A DNA stretch of 64,000 bases, taken from contig AP024889.1 in NCBI GenBank assembly GCA_024347015.1, positions 2,604,001-2,668,000 on the forward strand. The letters are read 5' to 3'. Under the pieces are notes generated by a model. The model worked only from the letters and a program-made list of their open reading frames with translations, was not told the DNA's origin and ran no database searches. Below, in pieces: positions 45,524 through 54,072 of this stretch; position 1 is the first letter of the stretch, and every line of letters begins with the position of its first letter. A program made the translations under genes and the position numbers. This DNA comes from Vibrio pectenicida. GTDB taxonomy: Bacteria; Pseudomonadota; Gammaproteobacteria; Enterobacterales; Vibrionaceae.

Positions 45524-47404
45524 TTAAACCTCTGCCAAGTCACCATTGTTTTGTAACCAAGAACGGCGATCATCAGCACGTTTCTTGCCAAGTAGCATAT
45601 CCATCATTTCTATCGTCGCTTCTGAATCATCAATAGTTAATTGAACAAGGCGACGAGTATTGGGATCCATCGTGGTTTCACGTAACTGTAGTGGGTTCAT
45701 CTCACCAAGCCCTTTAAATCGTTGGACATTTATCTTGGCTTTCTTTTTTGATAGGCGTTCCAATACACCTTCTTTTTCATCATCATCCAGTGCGTAGAAC
45801 ACCTCTTTACCACAATCAATTCGATACAGCGGCGGCATCGCCACATAAATATGTCCAGCTTCGACTAAAGCTCGAAAATGACGAGTAAACAAAGCACACA
45901 ACAAGGTTGCGATATGCAAGCCATCTGAATCCGCATCCGCTAAAATACAGATTTTACCATAGCGTAAGCCATCAAGATTATCAGTATCAGGATCAATACC
46001 TAAAGCAACAGAAATATCATGGACTTCTTGTGACGCAAGAACTTGATCAGCTGAAACTTCCCAAGTATTCAGGATCTTTCCTCGCAATGGCATAATTGCC
46101 TGAAACTCTCGATCACGCGCTTGCTTAGCTGAGCCACCAGCTGAATCACCCTCAACAAAGAAAATTTCAGTGCGACTTAAATCCTGCAAAGAACAGTCAG
46201 TCAATTTTCCTGGTAAAGCAGGCCCTGATGCTACTTTTTTACGCACTACTTTTTTACTGGCTCGCATACGACGATGTGCGTTAGCAATACAAATTTCTGC
46301 CAGCTGTTCAGCCAATTGCGGTTTTTCATTTAACCAAAGGCTAAACGCATCTTTTACAACACCGGAAACAAATGCTGCAGTCTGGCGAGATGAAAGGCGT
46401 TCTTTGGTTTGTCCAGCAAACTGAGGATCTTGCATCTTAACTGAAAGTACGTAGGAGCAACGTTCAAAAACATCGTCACCCGTTAGTTTGACACCTCGCG
46501 GGAGAAGGTTACGGAACTCACAAAACTCTCTCATTGCATCAAGCAACCCCTGCCTCAAGCCATTAACATGAGTACCGCCTTGTGCGGTGGGAATCAAGTT
46601 AACATAGCTTTCGGTGATCATTTCTCCACCTTCCGGCTGCCAGAGTAATGCCCAGTTTGCTGCTTCAGTTTCTGCAGAAAACTCACCAGTATAGGGTGAC
46701 TCAGGTAATACAGTATACCCTTTGACTCCCTCAGCAAGATAATCTTTCAAACCATCTTCATATAGCCATTGATAATCATTACCATTGACTTTATCCGTGA
46801 AAATAATTTCAAGCCCGGGGCATAGTACGGCTTTAGCACGAAGGTTGTTAACCAAACGAGCAACAGAAAAATTGGCTGAATCGAAATACTTAGTATTAGG
46901 CCAAAAGTGAACACTGGTTCCTTTATTACGTCGTCCACATGTGCCAGTCACCGTAAGATCAGAAACTTTATCACCATTTTCAAATGCAATTTCATACACT
47001 TGTCCATCGCGCTTCACAGTAACTTCAATACGTTTTGACAGGGCATTTACCACTGAAATACCAACGCCATGCAAGCCGCCAGAGAATTGATAGCTTTTGT
47101 TTGAAAATTTACCACCAGCGTGGAGTTTACATAAGATAAGCTCAACACCAGAAACTTTTTCCTCTGGATGTATATCAACAGGCATGCCACGGCCATCATC
47201 TATGACCTCAAGAGACTGGTCAGCATGCAAAATCACTTGGACCTTTGAAGCATAACCGGCTAGCGCTTCATCGACACTATTATCGATAACTTCTTGCCCT
47301 AAATGATTAGGACGCGCTGTATCCGTATACATCCCAGGTCGGCGTCGTACTGGTTCCAAACCATTAAGAACCTCAATGGCCCCAGCATTATATTGTTCAG
47401 TCAT
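45524..47404 (-). CDS. parE: DNA topoisomerase IV subunit B
   Basis: A 626-residue GHKL ATPase subunit of topoisomerase IV. It shows EVIDNSVDEALAG, DDGRGMPVDIHPEEK, SGGLHGVGISVVNALS, the TOPRIM motifs FFVEGDSAGGSAK and ADADSDGLHI, and the C-terminal QRFKGLGEMNP. Length is close to E. coli ParE (630), shorter than GyrB. First gene of parEC here; a near-perfect palindrome lies 56-83 nt upstream. Confidence 0.97.
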   Translation of the reverse strand: MTEQYNAGAIEVLNGLEPVRRRPGMYTDTARPNHLGQEVIDNSVDEALAGYASKVQVILHADQSLEVIDDGRGMPVDIHPEEKVSGVELILCKLHAGGKFSNKSYQFSGGLHGVGISVVNALSKRIEVTVKRDGQVYEIAFENGDKVSDLTVTGTCGRRNKGTSVHFWPNTKYFDSANFSVARLVNNLRAKAVLCPGLEIIFTDKVNGNDYQWLYEDGLKDYLAEGVKGYTVLPESPYTGEFSAETEAANWALLWQPEGGEMITESYVNLIPTAQGGTHVNGLRQGLLDAMREFCEFRNLLPRGVKLTGDDVFERCSYVLSVKMQDPQFAGQTKERLSSRQTAAFVSGVVKDAFSLWLNEKPQLAEQLAEICIANAHRRMRASKKVVRKKVASGPALPGKLTDCSLQDLSRTEIFFVEGDSAGGSAKQARDREFQAIMPLRGKILNTWEVSADQVLASQEVHDISVALGIDPDTDNLDGLRYGKICILADADSDGLHIATLLCALFTRHFRALVEAGHIYVAMPPLYRIDCGKEVFYALDDDEKEGVLERLSKKKAKINVQRFKGLGEMNPLQLRETTMDPNTRRLVQLTIDDSEATIEMMDMLLGKKRADDRRSWLQNNGDLAEV

Positions 47405-47459
47405 AATACGGAATATCGTTTATAGAAAATGAAATGAATAACTGAGCTGATAAGCTTTT

Positions 47460-47487
47460 ACTGTCTACTCGTATACGTTTAGACAGT
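47460..47487. promoter_or_regulatory. 28-bp imperfect palindrome upstream of parE
   Basis: ACTGTCTA and TAGACAGT flank a CGTATACG core, with all arms sharing one symmetry centre; 24 of 28 positions match. It sits in the promoter-proximal part of the 213-bp gap between parE and yqiA. It does not match the LexA box spacing. Probable protein-binding site of unknown identity. Confidence 0.42.
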
Positions 47488-47617
47488 ATAAGCGACCAAA
47501 CTCTCATCGCTTTATATCCAGCTCAGTACAGGAGAAACATAGTCTGGAAGAGAGAGAACTATGTCAAGTGAGATAACTAACTAACTACTAAATTTATGAC
47601 TTTTCCCTCAATAGATA

Positions 47618-48199
47618 CTATAGCTGAAGGAATTCGATGATTTGTTTAAGATAGCGTTCAAAGCCTACAAAACTGTGATCTCCACCCTCTTCTACAGTCT
47701 GTCTAGCCCCTGACAACCTCTCAATAGCTTGATGGTAATCAAGTACCTCATCATGAGTTTGTTGCAAAAGCCAAAAATCTTCTGGGTATTGAATGATAGG
47801 AACATCTAAAGATTTTAATTCATCGATATGAGTTTGAGATAATACATAACGCTGACCTGTATACGGGTTTTCTTGCTCACCTAAATAATCTTCTAGTAAA
47901 TCATAAGGTCTAACGGCTGGGTTAACAACAACAGCTTTAAAACTAAATCGAGCATTGAGCCATATCGACATATATCCCCCAAGAGAACTGCCAATAAGCC
48001 CGATGCGATAATCACTTTTATACTGCTCAACAATGTCTAGTAAACAATCGGCAGCTTGCTGGGGGAAACACGGCAGCTGCGGGACCACGACCTTAATATC
48101 AGGTCTTTGATGTGAACAGTACTCTGTCATCAATTGTGCTTTTTCAGACAACGGAGAACTATTAAATCCATGAATATAAATAAGCAAGGAAGGTCGCAT
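47618..48199 (-). CDS. yqiA: YqiA-family esterase
   Basis: A 193-residue alpha/beta-hydrolase with the conserved start LLIYIHGFNSSPLSEKAQL and nucleophile elbow GSSLGGYMS; a C-terminal GGDHSF supplies the catalytic His. The ATG at 48199 matches the family N-terminus (MSTLLYLHGFNSSP in E. coli); 69 nt of open frame upstream overlap cpdA. The E. coli protein has esterase activity on short acyl chains; its physiological role is unknown. It keeps its place in the conserved cpdA-yqiA-parE order. Confidence 0.9.
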   Translation of the reverse strand: MRPSLLIYIHGFNSSPLSEKAQLMTEYCSHQRPDIKVVVPQLPCFPQQAADCLLDIVEQYKSDYRIGLIGSSLGGYMSIWLNARFSFKAVVVNPAVRPYDLLEDYLGEQENPYTGQRYVLSQTHIDELKSLDVPIIQYPEDFWLLQQTHDEVLDYHQAIERLSGARQTVEEGGDHSFVGFERYLKQIIEFLQL

Positions 48200-48227
48200 A
48201 ATAATCCTTGGGATAATACGTAAGTAT

Positions 48228-49046
48228 TTAGTAACCAGAAGAAGTAAAGTCAGGCATAAAGCTCCCAACGGCTAAGCGTTTTACCTCTGTAGTGAGATTG
48301 CCACTTGGACACAACAATAGCTCACGCCATCCAGGAGAATGGTTATCCACTGCAAAATCATCAGAACGAGGTTTAAATTGTACACATGTCGATGGCGTCG
48401 CCATAACTCTAACTCGATTCCGATATGTATCCACATCTTGATGTACGTGACCACATAGTACTGCTTTCACATTGCTATGTGACTCAACAATACCCCAAAA
48501 CCTTTCTGAATCTTTAAGAGCATGCTGATCCAACCATGCACTGCCAATTAGCAATGGGTGGTGGTGTAGTAAAATCAAAGTATGACGCTGAGAGTAACAA
48601 CTGAGCTTGTCGACAAGTAATGCAAGTTGTTCATCACTTAGCCGCCCATGGGGAACTCCTTCGACCTGAGAATCGAGTACAATCATTTGCCAATGCTCAC
48701 CAAGAAGAAGGTGTTCAACGTACTGAATTCGCGAGGAGGAAAGCACAGAATCCATGCTAGGTCTGTAATCATGATTACCAGGCAACCAAAAACACACCTT
48801 ATTTAATTTGGAGACACCTTTTTCAAAACGCTGATAAGACGCGGCACTATGATCTTGTGAAATATCACCAGTTGCTAAAATAGCTTCGTAGTTTGAGTTT
48901 TGTTTGACGATCGCATTCACAACAGCATCAAAACTGTCAGCCGTATTAACACTCAGAAGGCTACCATCATTAGCTTCAAACAAATGGGTGTCTGTAATCT
49001 GTAGCAGCTTGATACTACCATCAACAGAGCTAGACGTTACTTTCAA
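48228..49046 (-). CDS. cpdA: 3',5'-cyclic-AMP phosphodiesterase CpdA
   Basis: A 272-residue metallophosphoesterase that lowers cAMP. The five metal-binding motifs are in order: ITDTHLF, ATGDISQDHS, PGNHDYRP, LLHHHPLL and LCGHVHQD. The length and the final STCVQFKP segment are typical of CpdA. Operon order nudF-yqiB-cpdA-yqiA-parE-parC is as in E. coli. Confidence 0.96.
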   Translation of the reverse strand: MKVTSSSVDGSIKLLQITDTHLFEANDGSLLSVNTADSFDAVVNAIVKQNSNYEAILATGDISQDHSAASYQRFEKGVSKLNKVCFWLPGNHDYRPSMDSVLSSSRIQYVEHLLLGEHWQMIVLDSQVEGVPHGRLSDEQLALLVDKLSCYSQRHTLILLHHHPLLIGSAWLDQHALKDSERFWGIVESHSNVKAVLCGHVHQDVDTYRNRVRVMATPSTCVQFKPRSDDFAVDNHSPGWRELLLCPSGNLTTEVKRLAVGSFMPDFTSSGY

Positions 49047-49055
49047 AATAAAAAC

Positions 49056-49496
49056 CTAAATATTGAGTGGCGTGCGACTAATACCATGCCTTAAACAAAA
49101 AGATAACCAATCCCCCAAAAAACGGTTCCTCTGTAATTTTTCATCTTGTTGAACCATCTTGTCATTAGGGTAGTCGTAGCGAGCTCGGACTCGCTTTAAA
49201 TGTGCACACTCACAAACCTCTGCCACACGAGCGTCATGATAGAGCCTGACAGACATTTTTGGCAAAGGAAATACTGGAATATCATCACTTTGACAGATAT
49301 CGACCAAAGTTGTGTACTTTGTGACTTCTGCCACTTGAATTTGATATGTCATATGGGCTGCTTGATAACAGCGTACGTCACCAACCTGTGCCATGCTGGG
49401 TAGCAAAGCATTTAATTTGGCATAATTGGTTTCATAGGTTCGCATCAGATCTGCCAAATCTACATGATACGAATTTTTTACAGCTAATTTTGCCAT
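49056..49496 (-). CDS. yqiB: DUF1249 protein YqiB
   Basis: A 146-residue protein of the DUF1249 family, with the conserved MRTYETNYAKLNALLP near the N-terminus and NRFLGDWLSFCLRHG at the C-terminus. No catalytic motif is recognisable and no function is established. It starts 13 nt inside nudF and ends 9 nt before cpdA, so translation is likely coupled to nudF. Confidence 0.88.
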   Translation of the reverse strand: MAKLAVKNSYHVDLADLMRTYETNYAKLNALLPSMAQVGDVRCYQAAHMTYQIQVAEVTKYTTLVDICQSDDIPVFPLPKMSVRLYHDARVAEVCECAHLKRVRARYDYPNDKMVQQDEKLQRNRFLGDWLSFCLRHGISRTPLNI

Positions 49497-50113
49497 TGTT
49501 CTCTTACAGATTGGTAATTAAGCTGCAACCATTGTAAAGCAATGATCGAAGCACCATTTTCAAACTTACCATCAACCACCCATTGGTAAGCCGTCTCCCT
49601 ACTTACCACATGAACTTTGATGTCTTCTCCTTCATAGTCTAAACCATGAACGCCACTTGCGTTTGAAGCATCAACCTTGCCAACAAAAATATCCAACCTC
49701 TCAGAACAGCCTCCTGATGAAGGATAATATGATGTTACATTCATAACATCGCTAATAGAAATATTGGCTTCTTCCATCGATTCACGGCGAGCAACACATT
49801 CTGCAGTCTCTCCTTTATCGATAATCCCAGCAACAATTTCTAATTGCCATGGATGCGTATGAGTTAGCGCTCCCACGCGAATTTGCTCAATTAAAACCAC
49901 CTTATCTGTCACAGGGTCATAAGGAAGAACAGCAGCAGCATTACCTCGCTCGAACATTTCTCTTTCTAAAATCTCACTCCAGCCACCTTTGAACAACTTA
50001 TGCCTAAAACGATATTTAATCATATTGAAAAAACCTGAGAATACCGTTTCTTTTGAGAGTATCTCTACATCTTGGCAAGTAAATTCATGCTGTTGGTCAT
50101 CATGCTGTGACAT
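49484..50113 (-). CDS. nudF: ADP-ribose pyrophosphatase NudF
   Basis: A 209-residue Nudix hydrolase that splits ADP-ribose to AMP and ribose 5-phosphate. The ATG at 50113 is chosen for its GAGG ribosome site and because it gives exactly the E. coli length (209). The Nudix box GIIDKGETAECVARRESMEEANIS has Asn where the consensus has Gly near its end. The downstream GIHGL-like GVHGLDYEGEDIKVHVVSRE and the C-terminal IALQWLQL are typical of NudF. Confidence 0.92.
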   Translation of the reverse strand: MSQHDDQQHEFTCQDVEILSKETVFSGFFNMIKYRFRHKLFKGGWSEILEREMFERGNAAAVLPYDPVTDKVVLIEQIRVGALTHTHPWQLEIVAGIIDKGETAECVARRESMEEANISISDVMNVTSYYPSSGGCSERLDIFVGKVDASNASGVHGLDYEGEDIKVHVVSRETAYQWVVDGKFENGASIIALQWLQLNYQSVREQWQN

Positions 50114-50256
50114 TGGGTACCTCATAAGTTAATTTTATAGTTTACTCAGACAAAAGCTTAAATTCCAAGGTCGTAGTTCAACTTTTTATACAAATTTTAC
50201 ATCTTGAGTTAATTTAAACCTCCCTCAAGAGAGTGTTTTTAGACAATTAAGTGTAA

Positions 50257-50284
50257 AAATTTACAAAAATTTGCGTAAATTTGC
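50257..50284 (+). repeat. Three AAATTT(A/G)C octamers at 10-bp spacing upstream of tolC
   Basis: Octamers start at 50257, 50267 and 50277, exactly one helical turn apart, 63 nt or more before the tolC ATG. A TAGAAT -10 candidate follows at 50298-50303. In-phase A-tracts would bend DNA; a tandem regulator site is the alternative. Confidence 0.45.
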
Positions 50285-50346
50285 ATCAAACATGAGGTAG
50301 AATCCTAATGAGTTACCTTTTTCATATTTTGGCAGGAATAAAACCG

Positions 50347-51702
50347 ATGAGAAAACTGCTTCCACTTGTTATCAGTGCAGCACTGGGCAGCCTAAGCGCC
50401 AACGTTTTCGCAGATACATTAACGGAAATTTATAATCAAGCAAAAACAAACGATCCTACTCTATTAAGTGCAAGGGCTTCAAAAGATTCTGCTTTTGAAG
50501 CAATTAATTCGAGTCGTGCAACTTTACTTCCTCAAATTAACCTCACTGCGTCATATGGATTTAATCGCGGAGAAAAAACAATTCCCAATCAAGGAATGAA
50601 TGATAGGAACAATGATTCTGATATTTGGAATGCAAGCCTAGGCTTCTCCCAAGAGCTTTACAAACGCTCAAGCTGGATAACTCTAGACGCGGCAGAGAAA
50701 ACCGCTCGTAAAGCCGATGCAGCATATGCAGCCGCCCAGCAGTCACTCATACTGCGAGTGTCAACTGCCTACTTTGATGTATTGAGAGCACAAGACAACT
50801 TAGAGTTTGTTCAGGCTGAGAAAGCGGCTGTTGGCCGTCAACTAGAACAAACCAAGCAGCGCTTTGAAGTAGGTTTATCAGCCATCACTGACGTTCATGA
50901 TGCACAAGCTCAATACGACTCAGTTCTAGCAGATGAAGTATTAGCCGAAAATGAACTCATCAACAGCTATGAAGGCCTTCGTGAAATAACAGGCATAGAG
51001 CACTCAGATCTTAATGTACTTGATATTAAACGCTTTTCAGCAAGTAAAACTCAAGCATCGGTCGACAGCCTGTTAGAAGAAGCGCAACAGAAAAACCTAA
51101 CCCTGTTATCATCACGAATCACCAAAGATATTGCTAAAGACAACATTTCATTGCAAAGCTCTGGGCATCTCCCATCACTGACTTTAGATGGCGGTTATAC
51201 GCTTACCGAGCAAGAAAATAGTGGCCCAGCAGCTCAAGATTTTGACTCAGATAACTTCAATATCGGTCTAAACCTCTCTGTGCCTATCTACAGCGGTGGT
51301 GCAACCTCTTCATTAACCAAACAAGCTGAATTTGATTTTGTGGCAGCAAGCCAAGACCTTGAAGCATCCTATCGAAGCGTCGTTAAAGATGTTAGAGCTT
51401 TTAACAACAATATTAATGCATCCATTGGTGCGCTACGTGCTTATGAACAGACCGTCGTTTCGGCTAAATCTGCTTTGGAAGCAACAGAAGCTGGTTTTGA
51501 TGTAGGTACTCGTACCATTGTCGATGTCCTTGATTCAACTCGTAACCTATACGATGCCAATAAGAATCTATCTAATGCTCGCTACGAATATATTTTGAGT
51601 GTGCTTCAATTACGTGAAGCAGTCGGAACTCTAAGTGAGCAAGATATTCTTGATATCAACACTGGCCTAAAGCAGGCAAATAGTAAAAAAGCGCAAAGCT
51701 AA
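50347..51702 (+). CDS. tolC: Outer-membrane efflux channel TolC
   Basis: A 451-residue outer-membrane trimeric channel subunit with a signal peptide (residues 1-22, cleavage after VFA) and mature start DTLTEIYNQAKTNDP. Two internally repeated OEP halves are visible, with YFDVLRAQDNLEF and QRFEVGLSAITDVHDAQA in the first and FDVGTRTIVDVLDSTRNLYDA in the second. The ATG at 50347 is preferred over one 39 nt upstream because it gives the canonical signal peptide and has an AGGAA ribosome site. It serves efflux pumps and type I secretion. Divergent from nudF as in E. coli. Confidence 0.97.
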   Translation: MRKLLPLVISAALGSLSANVFADTLTEIYNQAKTNDPTLLSARASKDSAFEAINSSRATLLPQINLTASYGFNRGEKTIPNQGMNDRNNDSDIWNASLGFSQELYKRSSWITLDAAEKTARKADAAYAAAQQSLILRVSTAYFDVLRAQDNLEFVQAEKAAVGRQLEQTKQRFEVGLSAITDVHDAQAQYDSVLADEVLAENELINSYEGLREITGIEHSDLNVLDIKRFSASKTQASVDSLLEEAQQKNLTLLSSRITKDIAKDNISLQSSGHLPSLTLDGGYTLTEQENSGPAAQDFDSDNFNIGLNLSVPIYSGGATSSLTKQAEFDFVAASQDLEASYRSVVKDVRAFNNNINASIGALRAYEQTVVSAKSALEATEAGFDVGTRTIVDVLDSTRNLYDANKNLSNARYEYILSVLQLREAVGTLSEQDILDINTGLKQANSKKAQS

Positions 51703-51719
51703 TCTATTCAAAATATGCA

Positions 51720-51756
51720 GCGAAGGACGGAATTTAATTCCTCCTTCGCATTATTT
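51720..51756 (+). terminator. tolC terminator
   Basis: Stem GCGAAGGA/TCCTTCGC with an internal GGAATT/AATTCC extension and a moderately T-rich tail, 18 nt after the tolC stop. Confidence 0.7.
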
Positions 51757-51848
51757 AGATTACCGAAACAGCGATGTAATTAGAGCGACCAGATTACACT
51801 ACTACACCTATGCCCAGAAATTCTTTAGGGCTCCTCTATATGCCTTAT

Positions 51849-53048
51849 TCAATTGAATCCTGTCAGACAATGTTGAGCGACTATTTCACGGTACTGACGT
51901 ACACTTGCCTGAAAAGTAGGCTCTTGCAAGTCAGGGGCATCGGCAGGGGTATCAATTTCATGTGGGTTGGGGTTGGTTTGCAAATACATCAGCAACGCTT
52001 GCAAGTCGCCTTTATTGATAAGACTATTCACAGTGTATACTGTTTTACCACTATTGGAATCTTTGTAGGATGATGTAACGTAAGTGTTATTATTAGTATT
52101 GAGCAATTGCTGCAACCCTGCCACGTTATTTGCCCCAGACCAAACACTATCATGAGCTGACTGAGTGATATTTTCTACGAAATTATCACCTGAGCTTGTG
52201 GATAGATTTAACCTACCAGAGAAGTTGACGGCATGACCTGCGACTCCACTTGTGACTCCATTCGCCATAAGCGGATGAAATTTGATGAAGACATTATCTT
52301 GTCTGTTGTTGGTGTCGATAGCGCCTGAGGCAGTGGAGCCATACTGGGCGACAAAATAAAACTCTGCTGCTGAGCAGGAATGCTTTACAACCAAAGGAGT
52401 CATAAAGAGAAATTGATCGGGAAAATATGTCTGTATCAGTGGCGCGTTAAATGCTAATGGATAGGAGGCAGCTCCTGTACTCCAAGCATCTGGTGCTGGA
52501 GATGTCACCTGACCTAGTTTATATAAATGACAATCTACCAATGTAGGGTCAATTAAGCTACAAAAATTACTGTTGGGATCAATGTGGCCAGTATATTCTT
52601 CCATATTACTATTAAATGGATCAACAATACCAAATACAGGAAAGAGTATAGTTGACCGGTAATGGTCATTACCATTTTGAGCTATGCCACTAACTTTTAT
52701 ACTTCCCTTGGAGTTGTCATCTCTTAGGTATTGGACCGTAAGTTGGCATGTATCTGAAGTAGCTAGAACCGCTCCCTGACATTGGTTATTGGTCACTGAA
52801 AATCCTGCTACCAAATCTGACATTTCTGTGGTGATGGTTAACTGAGCCGAACTGGAGTTTTCAATCGTAAATATCGTTTCACTTAGTCCATCGACATTGA
52901 TAAGGGCGCGTCCCTGATTTGAAGAGTGGTAGGTTAGCCCTATGGACGGGCTAGCGGGGCTAGCGGGGCTAGCGGTTTCTTTAGCGCCATCTCCTCCCCC
53001 ACATGAGTATAAAAAAAGTGACAACAACATTATCCATATGGATTTCAT
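51849..53048 (-). CDS. Putative surface lipoprotein, function unknown
   Basis: A lipoprotein of about 399 residues: signal peptide with lipobox FLYSC followed by GGG, then an Ala-Ser-Pro repeat encoded by three identical 9-nt units (52948-52974). Residues about 45-130 look like an Ig-like 'choice-of-anchor' domain. The larger C-terminal part contains four or more Cys and the segment DCHLYKLGQVTSPAPDAW, which I do not recognise. Two in-frame ATG codons lie 6 nt apart; the second is taken. It is the first gene of the accessory island after tolC. Confidence 0.7.
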   Translation of the reverse strand: MKSIWIMLLSLFLYSCGGGDGAKETASPASPASPSIGLTYHSSNQGRALINVDGLSETIFTIENSSSAQLTITTEMSDLVAGFSVTNNQCQGAVLATSDTCQLTVQYLRDDNSKGSIKVSGIAQNGNDHYRSTILFPVFGIVDPFNSNMEEYTGHIDPNSNFCSLIDPTLVDCHLYKLGQVTSPAPDAWSTGAASYPLAFNAPLIQTYFPDQFLFMTPLVVKHSCSAAEFYFVAQYGSTASGAIDTNNRQDNVFIKFHPLMANGVTSGVAGHAVNFSGRLNLSTSSGDNFVENITQSAHDSVWSGANNVAGLQQLLNTNNNTYVTSSYKDSNSGKTVYTVNSLINKGDLQALLMYLQTNPNPHEIDTPADAPDLQEPTFQASVRQYREIVAQHCLTGFN

Positions 53049-53191
53049 ATTCATTTCCGGTATCTACCTAAACTTATTACTAATATTAAAATTAAAAAAT
53101 TTCATTAAAAAAGTTGTACTTTTTCGGGAAGCTGTTTTGGCTAATTTCATAAGAAAAGAGGATGCTCAAAATAACCTTGATTATAAATAAG

Positions 53192-53554
53192 AGCCTGTAA
53201 AAGTCCTATCAGGCATTACCCTGAGTTTGATAGTAATATCATTAGAAGTTGCAGTAAGCGAGGATGCAGTAATCCATCGGGAAATGCAGCGAGGACACAC
53301 ACCTAAAGTATGGAGATTTTACCGAGAGCAACTTTAGTGATGATATCCACGGTAAACTGAGATTGAGTATCCATAACGATTATCCTACACACCCCTAACT
53401 AATTCGTAGCACTAGTCAAAGGATTGGGTAAAAATAGAGACCGTTAATTTCCCGCGGTAATTAAGCGAACGACAAAGTGGCTTGGTAGTTACGATACGAC
53501 AGAATCGCTTGGTGAGCACAAAGGTGTACTTTTGTGTACTAACATGTTTTTGCC
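53192..53554 (-). repeat. Non-autonomous IS-derived repeat, copy 1 (363 bp)
   Basis: Nearly identical to 56586-56921, in the same orientation. It differs by an extra ~25 nt at about 53260-53285 and scattered substitutions, mostly in the first 35 nt. It contains a minus-strand 23-codon ORF (53303-53374) that looks like the N-terminus of a transposase. Near its right end are a CACAAA/TTTGTG inverted repeat and two related 19-nt motifs (ACCAAGCGATTCTGTCGTA and ACCAAGCCACTTTGTCGTT on the minus strand), which look like transposase-binding repeats. Confidence 0.8.
53303..53374 (-). pseudogene. Transposase N-terminal stub (23 codons), copy 1
   Basis: Reads MDTQSQFTVDIITKVALGKI then SIL and stop. 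The pattern M-D-x-x-S-Q-F-x-x-D-I-I-x-K recalls the N-terminus of ISNCY-type transposases, which continue for another 400 or so residues. The same stop and junction are present in copy 2, so the internal deletion happened before the element copied itself. The family call is from memory and is tentative. Confidence 0.5.
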
Positions 53555-53603
53555 CCAAAGGTCACTTAGATCAAATGCTCAACACCCTTTAGGGGGCGTG
53601 CGT

Positions 53604-54072
53604 TTACCCTACTAAAACGGCTCTTCTCCGCTTAGGTGAGCTTGATATTTGGGTAAAAAGTTGAGTGTGTATCGGGAACCGATGTTTGTCTGATCTGTTC
53701 TGCGCAACTTTTTCAGGACACTTTTTTGTGGTCACATTGTACGCCACACGTTGTGTGACGACAAGGCCCAGTTGGTTCATCAGCTTTTGTGTGCCATAGT
53801 CACTGACTTTAAAGCCCTCATTGCATAACCGTTTTCGCAGATCTCGATAACCCAAACTACGTCGACTTTCTTTGAATATCATTCGCTCTACGATATAGAT
53901 GTAACTGCTCTTGTGTTATTCGCTGAGGTGGCCTTTTCAACCACGCATAATAGGCTGAGCGACTCACATTCAAGCTGTTACATAAACGAGTAACAGGATA
54001 ATCAGAAGTCAGTCGTTTAATCGTCTCAAAGGCTATTTGGTTTCCTTTAGCAACAGGGCGCTGGCCTTTTTT
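53604..54072 (-). pseudogene. IS3-family OrfB transposase remnant, frameshifted and truncated
   Basis: The reading frame entered by -1 slippage at the A6G motif (54072-54066) continues through RLTSDYPVTRLCNSLNVSRSAYYAWLKRP and stops at 53857. The HTH_21 region SRRSLGYRDLRKRLCNEGF resumes in another frame from 53882, so an indel of one or two bases lies about 53860-53882. Homology ends near YNVTTKK, where an internal deletion joins directly to the terminal repeat. The DDE catalytic core is absent, and the last residues are read from sequence outside the IS. Confidence 0.78.

Noticed and set aside
47460..47487. LexA box upstream of parE
   Set aside because: The CTGT and ACAG half-sites are 18 nt apart, not the 8 nt required.
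53555..53690. attC-like sequence with CTCAACACC and GGGGGCG near 53580
   Set aside because: It lacks paired core sites at the right spacing and flanks no ORF.
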